Shown here in pieces: positions 18,191 to 27,924 of a stretch of 64,000 nucleotides of DNA. The notes under the pieces were generated by a model. The model made no database searches and was not told the DNA's origin. It saw only the letters and a list, made by a program, of their open reading frames with translations. The position numbers and the translations under genes are program-made. The DNA is from Flavobacterium crocinum (GTDB taxonomy: Bacteria > Bacteroidota > Bacteroidia > Flavobacteriales > Flavobacteriaceae): assembly GCF_003122385.1 (NCBI RefSeq), contig NZ_CP029255.1, positions 3,782,001 to 3,846,000 of the forward strand, read 5' to 3'. Position 1 is the first letter of the stretch. The number at the start of each line of letters is the position of its first letter.

Positions 18191-18257
18191 AATCGAAGCA
18201 CAAATGTTAGACTGAAAAGACTTGAAAAATCTGCACATTAGGGCAAAAAAAAGAGAC
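18191..18257 (+). repeat. Diverged intergenic repeat, copy 2
   Basis: Contains AAATGTTAGACTGAAAAGAC and AAAAATCTGCACATT, matching 11052-11120 in the same orientation with scattered substitutions, including the A run and AGAGAC at the right end. It lies in the decayed stretch between katE and the sigma factor gene. Confidence 0.45.
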
Positions 18258-18558
18258 AACTATTTAGGTTTTGTGGTACAAAAGTAATCCCAGTTGGAAG
18301 ATATAAATGATTACTGTACAGAATCTATTATGTTAGAATTTTGAAATAATTGATGGCTCATTTCTTAAGAAATTTTCTGAAATAATTTTTCAGATTAAGA
18401 AATTTCTGAGTCGTAAAGTTTTGAATCAAGATATTAGTATACTATTTTATTTGTGTAAGTTTCTTATTATTAGCTGTTTAATAGGTGTTAGTGTCATTTA
18501 GATAAAAAAAATGACAAAAGGCACGATATTAATATCTATTAACTTTATAGAGTTTGTG

Positions 18559-18566
18559 TATATTTG
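18559..18566 (+). promoter_or_regulatory. Candidate -7 box upstream of the ECF sigma gene
   Basis: TATATTTG fits TAnnTTTG and lies 125 bases before the sigma factor ATG, leaving an AT-rich leader. The remaining part of the gap (18260-18690) shows no gene. Confidence 0.4.
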
Positions 18567-18690
18567 TATTCTTTAATTTGAAGTTTTTAATTAATTTTTA
18601 AATGTTTATATTGAGCTGCTAACTAACAGTATAATCTCACATTTATCATTTTTAACTATTTTGAATTTTTAATATTTTCCAACGGCAGAA

Positions 18691-19233
18691 ATGAAAACAT
18701 TAACATTAAAAGAATATAAATACACATTTGACAGTTTGTATACTAGTTTATGCCTCTTTGCCAATAAGTATGTTGGAAATCTTGAAACCTCAGAAGATTT
18801 AGTTCAAGATGTTTTTATCAGGATATGGGAAGAAAAAATTGCCTTTACGAATGACAAAGCTATTAAGTCATATTTATATGTAGCAGTTAAAAATCAGTCT
18901 CTCGATTATTTGAAGAGTACTTATGTAAGAACAACTCAATCTTTAGACGCAGAAGACATATCTAAATGGGAAACGGATCAGTTTTTTCATAGCGAAGTAG
19001 TTATCTCCGACACCAATCATATATTAGAAAAAGCCATAACATCTTTACCTGAAAAATGTGCTCAAGTTATAAGATTGAGTATGAAAGGAATGAGTAACCC
19101 AGAAATTGCTGAGGAACTTGAAATTTCTATAAATACCATTAAACTACAAAAAAAGATTGCCTACAAGCGTTTGCGTCCTTTACTAAAAGATTATTTCTTT
19201 TTATTTGCTTTTATAGCCGAATTGAAAAATTAG
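18691..19233 (+). CDS. ECF RNA polymerase sigma factor (FecI-like)
   Basis: A 180-residue sigma-70 of the Bacteroidota SusC/SusD-associated ECF group. Region 2 is seen in DSLYTSLCLFANKYV, then SEDLVQDVFIRIWEE; region 4 in ALPEKC-like SLPEKCAQVIRLSMKGMSN and EIAEELEISINTIKLQ, the helix-turn-helix that reads the -35 box. A 134-base gap separates it from the FecR anti-sigma gene on the same strand. When the outer-membrane transporter binds ligand, its STN domain is thought to signal to FecR, releasing this sigma factor to transcribe the susCD operon that follows. Confidence 0.95.
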   Translation: MKTLTLKEYKYTFDSLYTSLCLFANKYVGNLETSEDLVQDVFIRIWEEKIAFTNDKAIKSYLYVAVKNQSLDYLKSTYVRTTQSLDAEDISKWETDQFFHSEVVISDTNHILEKAITSLPEKCAQVIRLSMKGMSNPEIAEELEISINTIKLQKKIAYKRLRPLLKDYFFLFAFIAELKN

Positions 19234-19367
19234 CTGCATATTGTGCAGTGTTATCTCGTTTTTGTTATGGATATTTAGGTGTTTTTTTTAAAACATTAAA
19301 AAAAATATTTTTTTTTTCTATACCCACTTTAGGTTTTTAGTCGTCTTAGTATAAAAAACAAACTAAA

Positions 19368-20513
19368 ATGACGACTTTAAATAAACTTTATAAACTTTCG
19401 AGACAGATTGCTCTATCGTTGATCAAAGAAGAAGATCCTAAAGAATTAAAAGAGACGGATCTTTTTGAGCAAAAGTATAAAGATTACATTTTTGAAAACA
19501 TAAACAGTCCTGAAAAAAGAAGACAGCGACAGTTATTAGCACAACAAGTAAATAAAAAAAGGGCTTGGAAAAATGTCCAAAAAGCCATTGGTGTAGCTAA
19601 ACCGCCTATATGGAAGTATGTCGCAGCCGCAGTAATTGTCTTAGGAACTCTATTCTATTTTGCTCAGTATAATTCGGTAGGAAAAATTGAAACCACAGTT
19701 GCATCTGGTAAACCTGCTATTGCACCAGGTACAGATAAAGCGACCTTACTTTTAGGAAATGGACAAACTATAGTTTTAGGAAACGGAAATACTTATAAGG
19801 GTAATGGAGTAGCTGCAAATGATAAATCAGTAACCTACTCAGATAATAATGCATCTATAGAGTACAATTATCTAACCATTCCGCGTGCAGGACAATTCTC
19901 TTTATTATTAGCTGATGGAACAAAGGTTAGACTTAACTCTGAAACTCAGCTAAAATTTCCTAATCGTTTTATCGACGGTAAACCTCGTTTTGTAGAGCTG
20001 GTATATGGTGAAGCCTTTTTTGAAGTATCTCCAAGTACAGCTCATAAAGGGGCACACTTCAACGTAAAAACCAAGGGACAAAATGTTGAAGTACTCGGTA
20101 CCCAATTCAATATCAAAGCCTATAAAGATGAAGAAAATCTAATAACCACCTTAAAAGAGGGGAAGGTTGTTATTGATTACGCTGCTATAAAAGAACAATT
20201 AAGCCCTGGAGAACAATCTGTCGTAAATGTAATGGCTTCTTCTTTGAGAATAACCCCTGCAAATCTAGACAGGGAATTAGCTTGGTTGGATGGTCAATTT
20301 GTTTTTGATAATTTGACATTAAAGGATATTGTAAAAGTTTTATCCCGATGGTATGATGTGGAATTCATTATAAAAGGGGAAACGATTAAAAATGAAAAAT
20401 TTAAAGGACAATTCAGCAAAAATCAAAACCTTGAAGTAATACTAGAATTAATTAAAACTACTAACCAAATTAAATCCTATGAAATAAAAGAAAAGACTGT
20501 AATTTTTAAATAA
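19368..20513 (+). CDS. FecR-family anti-sigma factor / signal transducer
   Basis: A 381-residue inner-membrane protein. The N-terminal 80 residues are cytoplasmic and would hold the sigma factor. A single membrane helix lies at about 83-100 (WKYVAAAVIVLGTLFYFAQY). The periplasmic part contains the FecR domain (LLLADGTKVRLNSETQLKFPNR region, GEAFFEV, VKTKGQNVEVLGTQFNIKAY) and a C-terminal DUF4974 domain (LDGQFVFDNLTLKDIVKVL and RWYDVEF). It receives the ligand signal from the STN domain of the SusC-like protein encoded next. Confidence 0.95.
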   Translation: MTTLNKLYKLSRQIALSLIKEEDPKELKETDLFEQKYKDYIFENINSPEKRRQRQLLAQQVNKKRAWKNVQKAIGVAKPPIWKYVAAAVIVLGTLFYFAQYNSVGKIETTVASGKPAIAPGTDKATLLLGNGQTIVLGNGNTYKGNGVAANDKSVTYSDNNASIEYNYLTIPRAGQFSLLLADGTKVRLNSETQLKFPNRFIDGKPRFVELVYGEAFFEVSPSTAHKGAHFNVKTKGQNVEVLGTQFNIKAYKDEENLITTLKEGKVVIDYAAIKEQLSPGEQSVVNVMASSLRITPANLDRELAWLDGQFVFDNLTLKDIVKVLSRWYDVEFIIKGETIKNEKFKGQFSKNQNLEVILELIKTTNQIKSYEIKEKTVIFK

Positions 20514-20619
20514 ATATAAAAAGAGGGAAAGCATATAAACTTTGGCCGGTGTATAACAATCCCCCTTTTTGATTCCCAATGACCAATTATTTTTAATAAC
20601 CAATCACCATTACAAATTT

Positions 20620-23600
20620 ATGAAAATTAACCAAACCATTTTTCGTCCCTCTTATCGGGATCGATATTTTATTTTTATGATTCGAACCATATTGTTATTT
20701 AGCTGCCTCACTGCTTTTAGTATGTCGCCAACAATAGCTTTTTCTCAGAATGAAAAAATTGTGATAAAGAAAGACGTGACAATTAGTGTTAATGAAATAT
20801 TTGACTTAATTATCCAGCAAACCAATTACAATTTTATCTATTCTCAAGATTTGTTTTTAAATGCACCCAAGGTAAATTTAAAAAAGGGAACAGTTAAAAT
20901 TTCAGATTTACTTGAAAAGTGTGTTACAGCTAATAAGCTTGAGTTTTCATTAGCTGGAAATAACACTATTGTAATCAAACCTTCTCTTGTAGCAATTCCG
21001 CGTAATTCTAATCAGCAAATAGAAATTCAGATATCTGGTATTGTAACAGATGTTAAGGGTTTGGCTATACCGGGAGTAAGTGTAACTTCAAAAAAGACAA
21101 AAAATACTGAAGTTACAGACTTGAATGGACAATTTACTATACAAGTTGCTGAAAATGATATTCTTCAATTTTCATATATAGGTTATAAAACTAAAGAAGT
21201 TCCAATTAGTAATAGTAGGCAGATTAAAGTAGTTTTAGAAGAAGACGTTACAGAACTTCAGGCAGTAAAAATTGTATCTACTGGAATCTATACCAGAAAT
21301 AAGGAAAGTTTTACCGGCGCGGCATCTACATTCACTGCCGCAGAATTGAGAACTATAGGAAATCAGAACTTAATTCAAAGTTTAAAAATACTGGATCCTT
21401 CATTTGTTCAAATAGATAATATAGCCGCAGGTTCGAATCCGAATATTTTACCGGACGTACAGATCAGGGGAGCTAACAGCTTACCAGGTTTAAGTGGCGA
21501 ATATGCAAATAACCCCAATTCCCCTTTGTTTATCTTGGATGGGTTTGAGACTACTCTGCAGAAAATTTACGACCTGGATATGAACAGGGTAGCTGCTGTA
21601 ACGATCCTTAAAGATGCCGCTGCAAAAGCTATTTATGGATCCAGAGCCGCAAACGGAGTTGTTGTAGTTGAAACTAAAAGACCTCAAAAAGGGAAACTGA
21701 GAGTAAGCTACACGGGTGATCTAAATGTAACCGCCCCGGATTTGAGCAGTTATCATCTAACCAATGCCGACCAAAAACTTCAGGTAGAATTAAATGCCGG
21801 GAGGTATAGTTCTAATTTTTATTATAGTGAACAATTACTCAAAGAGCAATATAATCGAACCTATGCTGAGGTGGCAAGGGGAGTGAACACTTATTGGCTT
21901 TCTCAACCCTTAACAACAGCTGTGGGGCATAAAAGTACATTGTCTTTAGAAGGAGGAGATGATAATTTTACTTACGGAGCAGATTTAACATATAACTCCA
22001 TACCGGGAGTTATGAAAGAATCAGGGCGCAGAACGACTTCGGGCAATATATTTTTATCGTATCGTGTCAGTGATTTTATTTTTAGAAATATTCTGACGGT
22101 TACCGGCAATCATGCCTACGATTCTCCTTATGGTTCATTTTCGGAATACACAAGATTAAATCCGTATTGGACACCATATGATGATAATGGCAATATTAAA
22201 AAATTATTAGGGCAGTTTAATTCCGGATCTGGAACTCCTGTAAACTATTATAATCCATTATTTAATGCCACGTTAGGAACTAAAAATTTTAGTGATTACA
22301 TTGATATTACCAATAATTTTCAAGCAGAGTGGACTGTTTCCAAGGCACTTAAAATTGTTGGTCGTATCGGCTATACGCAGATTCATGAAACCAGAGAAGA
22401 TTTTTATCCTGCCAATCATACCCGCTATGCTGAATATTCGGAAGAAGATTTCTATAGAAGAGGGGATTATACCATAACCGATGGTATAAGCCATTCTATT
22501 AAAACAGATCTTACGCTAAATTATTCCAAAACGATCAATAAACACCTTTTTTACCTAAATGCAGGATGGAATTTATATGAAGTGGGAAGCGAAAGCCATG
22601 GCGTGCATGCTCAAGGATTTTTAAATGACAGAGTGGATTATATCAATTTTGCAAGACAATATGCTCAAGATGAGCGACCTTCAGGTTCTGATGCTCTTAC
22701 TCGGGAAACGGGGTTACTTTCTGCATTAAACTATTCATACGACGACCGCTATTTGGCAGATCTTACTTATCGTTTGCAAGGATCCAGCATATTTGGTGCC
22801 GATAACCGATGGGGAAGCTTCTGGTCGGTTGGTTTAGGATGGAATATCCATAAAGAAAAATTCTTCAAACAAGATTGGATCACGCAGTTAAAATTACGCA
22901 CATCTACTGGATATACTGGAAGCCAGAATTTTAATCCCTATCAGGCCATGGCTACTTACAACTATTTTACAGATAGTTATTATGATAATATAGTGGGAGC
23001 AAAATTAATAGGTCTGGCAAACGATCAGTTGAAGTGGCAGCAGACGCAAGATTATAACTTTGGTCTGGATTTAGGGTTATGGAGCAAATTATCTTTACGA
23101 TTTGATTATTACATAAGTCTCACTAACAACCTGCTGACACAGGTAGCCATGCCGGGCTCAGTTGGGTTTAGCACTATTTCAGAAAATTTAGGCGAAATAA
23201 GAAATAATGGTGTCGATGCCACTTTAAACTATAAAGTGTGGAGTAATCCTTCCAGTAATAGTTTTGTTAATTTATTTTTAAACGTTGGATCTAATAAAAA
23301 CAAATTAGTTAAAATTTCAGATGCACTGAACTCAGTTAATGATGAATTAGAAGCAGATAGAGGCACATCTACAAAACCCTTTGTAAGATATCAGGAAGGA
23401 AAATCTACTACTGCTATTTGGGCCGTTCGATCTATGGGAATTGATCCTGCTACGGGAAGTGAAATTTTTGTAAAAAAGAATGGAGAGCTAACTTATGTCT
23501 GGGATCCAAATGATCAGGTAGCTGTAGGAGAATCTACTCCTAAAGTTCGAGGAAGTTTTGGATTTAATGCACAATACAAAGGTTTTGGTATCAACTGTGC

Positions 23601-23994
23601 ATTTTCGTATCGTCTAGGAGCCCAATATTACAATCAAACATTAGTGGATAGGGTAGAGAATGTGGATATTCAATATAATGTGGATGAACGTGTATTTACT
23701 GATACATGGAAAAACCCGGGGGATAATGCTTTTTTTAAAGCAATTGGCCGTACCCCAACCCGAACCAACCCAAGCTCCCGATTTGTTCAGGATCTTGATG
23801 AATTACTGTTAAATTCTGTTAATATTTCTTATGATTTTAGAAATAAAAACTTTTTAGAAAAAGCGAGGTTGAGCAGATTAAGAGTTACACTATTTGGCAA
23901 CGATTTAGCAAGAATGTCAACCATTAGAGCCGAACGAGGATTAGATTTTCCTTTTGCAAGAACGTTTTCTTTTTCTGTCCAGGCATCATTTTAA
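20620..23994 (+). CDS. SusC/RagA-family TonB-linked outer-membrane transporter with STN domain
   Basis: About 1124 residues from the ATG at 20620 (MKINQTIFRPSYRD); the frame opens 17 codons earlier. After a signal segment with a basic N-terminus (RTILLFSCLTAFSMSPTIAFSQ), an STN signalling domain lies at about 45-115 (SVNEIFDLIIQQTNYNFIY), then a carboxypeptidase-D-like regulatory domain (ISGIVTDVKGLAIPGVSV), a plug (SPLFILDGFETTLQKI; AIYGSRAANGVVVVETK) and a 22-strand barrel ending in Phe. The STN domain ties it to the FecR/ECF pair upstream. With the SusD protein it forms a lidded importer for large ligands. The downstream thioredoxin and protease genes suggest a peptide- or protein-derived ligand rather than a glycan; no glycoside hydrolase is present. 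Confidence 0.95.
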   Translation: MKINQTIFRPSYRDRYFIFMIRTILLFSCLTAFSMSPTIAFSQNEKIVIKKDVTISVNEIFDLIIQQTNYNFIYSQDLFLNAPKVNLKKGTVKISDLLEKCVTANKLEFSLAGNNTIVIKPSLVAIPRNSNQQIEIQISGIVTDVKGLAIPGVSVTSKKTKNTEVTDLNGQFTIQVAENDILQFSYIGYKTKEVPISNSRQIKVVLEEDVTELQAVKIVSTGIYTRNKESFTGAASTFTAAELRTIGNQNLIQSLKILDPSFVQIDNIAAGSNPNILPDVQIRGANSLPGLSGEYANNPNSPLFILDGFETTLQKIYDLDMNRVAAVTILKDAAAKAIYGSRAANGVVVVETKRPQKGKLRVSYTGDLNVTAPDLSSYHLTNADQKLQVELNAGRYSSNFYYSEQLLKEQYNRTYAEVARGVNTYWLSQPLTTAVGHKSTLSLEGGDDNFTYGADLTYNSIPGVMKESGRRTTSGNIFLSYRVSDFIFRNILTVTGNHAYDSPYGSFSEYTRLNPYWTPYDDNGNIKKLLGQFNSGSGTPVNYYNPLFNATLGTKNFSDYIDITNNFQAEWTVSKALKIVGRIGYTQIHETREDFYPANHTRYAEYSEEDFYRRGDYTITDGISHSIKTDLTLNYSKTINKHLFYLNAGWNLYEVGSESHGVHAQGFLNDRVDYINFARQYAQDERPSGSDALTRETGLLSALNYSYDDRYLADLTYRLQGSSIFGADNRWGSFWSVGLGWNIHKEKFFKQDWITQLKLRTSTGYTGSQNFNPYQAMATYNYFTDSYYDNIVGAKLIGLANDQLKWQQTQDYNFGLDLGLWSKLSLRFDYYISLTNNLLTQVAMPGSVGFSTISENLGEIRNNGVDATLNYKVWSNPSSNSFVNLFLNVGSNKNKLVKISDALNSVNDELEADRGTSTKPFVRYQEGKSTTAIWAVRSMGIDPATGSEIFVKKNGELTYVWDPNDQVAVGESTPKVRGSFGFNAQYKGFGINCAFSYRLGAQYYNQTLVDRVENVDIQYNVDERVFTDTWKNPGDNAFFKAIGRTPTRTNPSSRFVQDLDELLLNSVNISYDFRNKNFLEKARLSRLRVTLFGNDLARMSTIRAERGLDFPFARTFSFSVQASF

Positions 23995-24027
23995 CAGATG
24001 CAATATTAACGTATAAAGTTTTAAATC

Positions 24028-25467
24028 ATGAAAGTATATAAAATATTTCCCCAAATAATAGTCTTAACTCTATCGTTAGTTTTGAGTTCTTGTACAGACT
24101 GGCTCGATGTTGAACCCAAGTCCCAAGTTCGCGATAGTAATTTATTTTCATCCGAAAGCGGCTTCAAAGAGGCATTGGCAGGCGTTTACACGACTTTGGC
24201 CTACGAACCCTTATATGGAAGAGAAATGACCTTCGGTTTAATTGGAGTTTTGGGGGCTGAGTGGGATTTTCAAAGTATTTCTTATGACTTTGATAAAACC
24301 TATGATTATAAAAATAGCACTACTTCCTTAAACAGAATTGATGCTATTTGGAATCAAATGTATAATGCAATAGCCAATGACAATAAATTATTAGAAGAAA
24401 TTGATGCTAAAAAAGGAGTCTTTAGAGATAATAATTTTGACATTATAAAAGGAGAGGCTTTAGCACTAAGAGCATGGATTCATTTTGACCTTCTTCGTGT
24501 ATTTGGGGCAAGCTATAAGGAAAACCCAAACAAATTGTCTATTCCGTATTTCACAAAAGCGAGTAAGGAAATTGCAACGCAGCTTTCAGTAGATGCCGTA
24601 ATTACTAATGTTATTAGTGATTTGAACCAAGCAGCAGAGTTATTGAAAAACGATCCTATAGTAACAGGCCGGCAAATTACTATTGCAGATGATAATGGAT
24701 ATTTAATGAATCGTCAGGTGCATTTAAATTATTATGCAGTCAAAGGACTCCTGGCAAGAGTTTATCTCTACAAACATGATCATGCTCAAGCAGTATCGAA
24801 TGCTATGGAGGTAATAAATTCTGCGAAATTCCCTTGGATTACTCAAAACAGCCTGGTAGATGCAAATAATGCAGACCTTATATTTTCTACAGAACATTTG
24901 TTTGCTTTAAATATAGTTCGTATGAATACCATTTACGAAAACTCATTTACCACAACAGGCGGAAGTAATGTTTTTTATATGTTTCCTGCAACCAGAACCG
25001 AATATTACGATAGTAACTCAGACGACTACAGATATCTATACTGGTACAGAGCAAACAATGAAGGGAATTATTTTTTAAGAAAGTACGAACAGTTAGAAAG
25101 TACAAGCTGGCCGACTGCTTATCGCAATAAAATGCCAATTATCAAATTGTCTGAAATGTACTTTATTGCTGCGGAAGCTCTCAAAGATACAGATATTACA
25201 AAGGCTTCAACATTGATTAATGAGGTACGCGTACATAGAGGGCTTAGTGCAATGACTATCGACAGATCTGTATTTGATACTGTTTTATTACAAGAGTTTA
25301 GAAAGGATGTTGTAGGCGAAGGACAACTCTTCTTTTTCCATAAAAGATTAAACTCAAGCCGTATTCCTCGTTCGCCGATTAATGATATTATAGCTGTTAA
25401 AGGTTACAAATTGCCAATTCCAGTAAGTGAGCTTAATAATGCACCTGGCAGAGTAGATAATCAATAA
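24028..25467 (+). CDS. SusD/RagB-family surface lipoprotein
   Basis: A 479-residue lipoprotein with signal peptide and lipobox Cys near residue 22 (LVLSSCTDWLDVEPKSQV), the usual SusD opening. TPR-like helices and the typical FKEALAGVYTTLA, GEALALRAWIHFDLLRVFG, GLLARVYLYKHDHAQAVSNA and KLSEMYFIAAEAL motifs are present. It caps the SusC barrel and binds the ligand at the cell surface. It begins 34 bases after susC. Its length is slightly short for the family but all the core helices are there. Confidence 0.95.
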   Translation: MKVYKIFPQIIVLTLSLVLSSCTDWLDVEPKSQVRDSNLFSSESGFKEALAGVYTTLAYEPLYGREMTFGLIGVLGAEWDFQSISYDFDKTYDYKNSTTSLNRIDAIWNQMYNAIANDNKLLEEIDAKKGVFRDNNFDIIKGEALALRAWIHFDLLRVFGASYKENPNKLSIPYFTKASKEIATQLSVDAVITNVISDLNQAAELLKNDPIVTGRQITIADDNGYLMNRQVHLNYYAVKGLLARVYLYKHDHAQAVSNAMEVINSAKFPWITQNSLVDANNADLIFSTEHLFALNIVRMNTIYENSFTTTGGSNVFYMFPATRTEYYDSNSDDYRYLYWYRANNEGNYFLRKYEQLESTSWPTAYRNKMPIIKLSEMYFIAAEALKDTDITKASTLINEVRVHRGLSAMTIDRSVFDTVLLQEFRKDVVGEGQLFFFHKRLNSSRIPRSPINDIIAVKGYKLPIPVSELNNAPGRVDNQ

Positions 25468-25489
25468 TTAAAAAACACATTTCATCACT

Positions 25490-26245
25490 ATGAAAAATAT
25501 AACATTTGCAATACTAATCTGCTCCTTGCTATTTATAGGATGTGAAGAGGAACCCAAATCTTTATTTCCTGAAGATTTCAGTGGATTGAACTTATGGTTA
25601 GGCACTAATACTATGAAACCAGATAGTTTGGAGTACAACTATGCTTTTAAATCACTAAACAGCGTCGACAGTATAATGTTTTCTGTTAGACTAACTGGAT
25701 TCTCTAGTACTCAAGACAGAACTTTCAGGTTAAAGCCAATAGGTGGAGATACCACTGCAATTGTAGAAGGAGTGCATTATAAGTTAAAAGACTATGTACT
25801 GAAAGCAAATACCTATCAGGATGTCTTTCCTGTTTATATCTATCGCTCTTCTGATTTTAAAAATAAGTCTGCTAAGATTGTTTTTGGCCTTAAAGAAAAT
25901 GAAAACTTTAAAAAGGGAATTACGGAACGTTCTGATTTAAAAATTGTTTTCAGGGACAAATTTAGTAAACCGGCTCATTGGGATGTAGACCCGCTTCCTT
26001 ATTACAGGTTATCTACCTTTTTTGGCGTTTACTCTGATGTGAAATTTCAATTTATTACAACAATAATCGGTGAAGCTCCTGTATTCAAAGTTCGTTATAC
26101 AGGCACGCCTGTTTCTCCTAATGAAATTAGTTATACACGTGCCCAGTATTACCAAAATCGCTGCAAAAGCGAATTAATAAGGTACAATCAAGAGCACAGT
26201 CAGCCTTTGAGAGATGAAAATAATGTATTAGTTGTTTTTCCATAA
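25490..26245 (+). CDS. DUF4843-family lipoprotein
   Basis: A 251-residue lipoprotein (ILICSLLFIGCEEEPKSLF, Cys near 18). The body has the DUF4843 pattern: SVDSIMFSVRLTGFSSTQDR, FRLKPIGGDTTAIVEG and HYKLKDYVLKANTYQDVFPV, a beta-rich Calx-beta-like fold. DUF4843 proteins are found almost only beside SusCD pairs that also have a PKD-like lipoprotein, as here. It is probably an accessory surface protein of the import complex. The short gaps on either side (22 and 32 bases) show it belongs to the operon. Confidence 0.82.
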   Translation: MKNITFAILICSLLFIGCEEEPKSLFPEDFSGLNLWLGTNTMKPDSLEYNYAFKSLNSVDSIMFSVRLTGFSSTQDRTFRLKPIGGDTTAIVEGVHYKLKDYVLKANTYQDVFPVYIYRSSDFKNKSAKIVFGLKENENFKKGITERSDLKIVFRDKFSKPAHWDVDPLPYYRLSTFFGVYSDVKFQFITTIIGEAPVFKVRYTGTPVSPNEISYTRAQYYQNRCKSELIRYNQEHSQPLRDENNVLVVFP

Positions 26246-26277
26246 TTTTTGGATAAGACTAATTAAAAAAAGTAAAA

Positions 26278-27843
26278 ATGAGAAAAGCAAATATATTTAA
26301 GTTGTTAAGCTTCTTATTTCTAATGATTATAATGGTTTCCTGCTATGATGATAAAGGGAATTATGAGTATCAAAAGTTAGATGAAGTAACTATTGATGTT
26401 TCTGAAATGGAAACCTCTTATTCTATTTTACGTTATGATACCTTAACGTTGCAGCCTAAAGTAATCTATAAGGGCACACAAGTAAATCCTCAAAATCCTC
26501 AGTTTAAGGAATTAAGTTTCAGCTGGGAAATGTATCCTGCTCAGATCAATAGAGATATTCAGGAAAGACATGATTTAGCAACTACTTTGCACCTTCATAA
26601 AGAGATTACAGCCAATGAATTAGTTTGGGAGGTGCTTTTTACAGTAACCAATACAAATACAGGAGTAAAAACATTTGCAAAATTTCCTGTGGCTGTCACT
26701 CCTTCTTTAGCCGAAGGCTGGATGGTGCTCTATGAAAAAGACGGCAATACAGATGTTGGTTTAATAACTAATAATGAAATTTCTAAAACCGCCACTAATG
26801 AACGAGTATATTATGATTTATATGCAAATGCCAATGGAGCTCCAATACCAGGTAAACCAGGCTCACTGATTTATTCACTTGCTAACCTTACAGGAGCTCA
26901 TGCCTTGTATATTCAAAGTTCTAATGATGCCGTTCGCGTTGATCCCACAACATTTAGAAGTACTGCCGTTTTTAATGATAAATTATTTTGGACGCCTCCA
27001 GCGGTAAAAACTCCCGAATTTGTTACTGCAACTATAGCCAGAAAGGAATTTCTAATAAATAACAATCAGCTCCACGTGGTTGATTACACCATTATTGCAC
27101 CTGGAGACAGAGCGTTTAATGATGCCTTAGCCGGTAGTTATGGAAAATTAGCACCCTGGATGGCCACTGCAACGAGCGCTGCTTTTGATGCCATTTTATA
27201 TGACCAGACCAATAAGAGGTTTGTAAAAGTGGTTTCCAGAGGCGCAGAAATTATTCCTATTGCAACTGCACAGGCTGCAACGGCAGCATTTGATGTCAAT
27301 AATGTCGGTTTAGAATTAATCGATTCTGATTTAGGATTCAGCAATTTCGAACATATTCTTATGAAAGATGCTGTTGGCAGTTATTTTTTACTAACCGCAA
27401 ATTTTATTGGCGGAGAGACCACTACAATTGGACGAGGTAAATATAACATGAGTTTGTGCCCCGAAATAGCTAGTGTTAATGCTATTACCGCAGGGGCATA
27501 TGGCGAAGTGTTTTACTATAGTTCTCCTAATAATTTATATCAATTTAAATACACGCCTGGCACTACAGATAGACTTTGGGCTCCTCCGGCAGGCGAAAGC
27601 ATAACTACAATTTCTTTGCAAAAATATTACAATCAGAATAGAGCTACTGGTGTTATATACGATCCTAAGAATTTTTGTAAAATTTTATACATAGCCACTT
27701 ATAATGAAAGCACAAAAATAGGATCGGTTTATCAAATGGGGGTAAATGAAACCAATGGGGCAATAATAACTGGTACAGAAAAAAAATACACAGGGTTTGG
27801 TAAAATTAAAGCCATGGCATGGAAACCATTTATTGTCAGGTAA
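26278..27843 (+). CDS. PKD-like family lipoprotein
   Basis: A 521-residue lipoprotein (FLFLMIIMVSCYDDKGNYEY, Cys near 22). The Cys-Tyr-Asp-Asp-Lys-Gly-Asn-Tyr opening is characteristic of the PKD-like family (Pfam PKD_6) found with DUF4843 in Bacteroidota. A PKD-like beta-sandwich (about 35-145) is followed by a long beta-rich part with repeated blade-like stretches (EGWMVLYEKDGNTDVGLI; GAYGEVFYYSSPNNLYQFKY) that may form a propeller. It probably helps bind the ligand at the cell surface, like SusE/SusF in glycan systems. It ends 82 bases before the next gene, with a hairpin in the gap. Confidence 0.82.
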   Translation: MRKANIFKLLSFLFLMIIMVSCYDDKGNYEYQKLDEVTIDVSEMETSYSILRYDTLTLQPKVIYKGTQVNPQNPQFKELSFSWEMYPAQINRDIQERHDLATTLHLHKEITANELVWEVLFTVTNTNTGVKTFAKFPVAVTPSLAEGWMVLYEKDGNTDVGLITNNEISKTATNERVYYDLYANANGAPIPGKPGSLIYSLANLTGAHALYIQSSNDAVRVDPTTFRSTAVFNDKLFWTPPAVKTPEFVTATIARKEFLINNNQLHVVDYTIIAPGDRAFNDALAGSYGKLAPWMATATSAAFDAILYDQTNKRFVKVVSRGAEIIPIATAQAATAAFDVNNVGLELIDSDLGFSNFEHILMKDAVGSYFLLTANFIGGETTTIGRGKYNMSLCPEIASVNAITAGAYGEVFYYSSPNNLYQFKYTPGTTDRLWAPPAGESITTISLQKYYNQNRATGVIYDPKNFCKILYIATYNESTKIGSVYQMGVNETNGAIITGTEKKYTGFGKIKAMAWKPFIVR

Positions 27844-27849
27844 TCCATC

Positions 27850-27882
27850 TTATCCCGATATGCTACAAAGGTATCGGGATAA
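27850..27882 (+). promoter_or_regulatory. Perfect 11-bp hairpin inside the operon
   Basis: TTATCCCGATA, an 11-nt spacer and TATCGGGATAA pair fully. No T tract follows (AATAATAAG), so it is unlikely to be a full terminator. It lies between the PKD-like and the first TlpA-like gene and may stabilise or attenuate the downstream mRNA. Confidence 0.6.
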
Positions 27883-27924
27883 AATAATAAGTAATTAATA
27901 ACAAAAAACAATAAAACTAAATAA

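Noticed and set aside
18066..18215. 49-residue frame in the decayed stretch after katE
   Set aside because: No recognisable family; its end overlaps the diverged repeat and it lies among gene debris.
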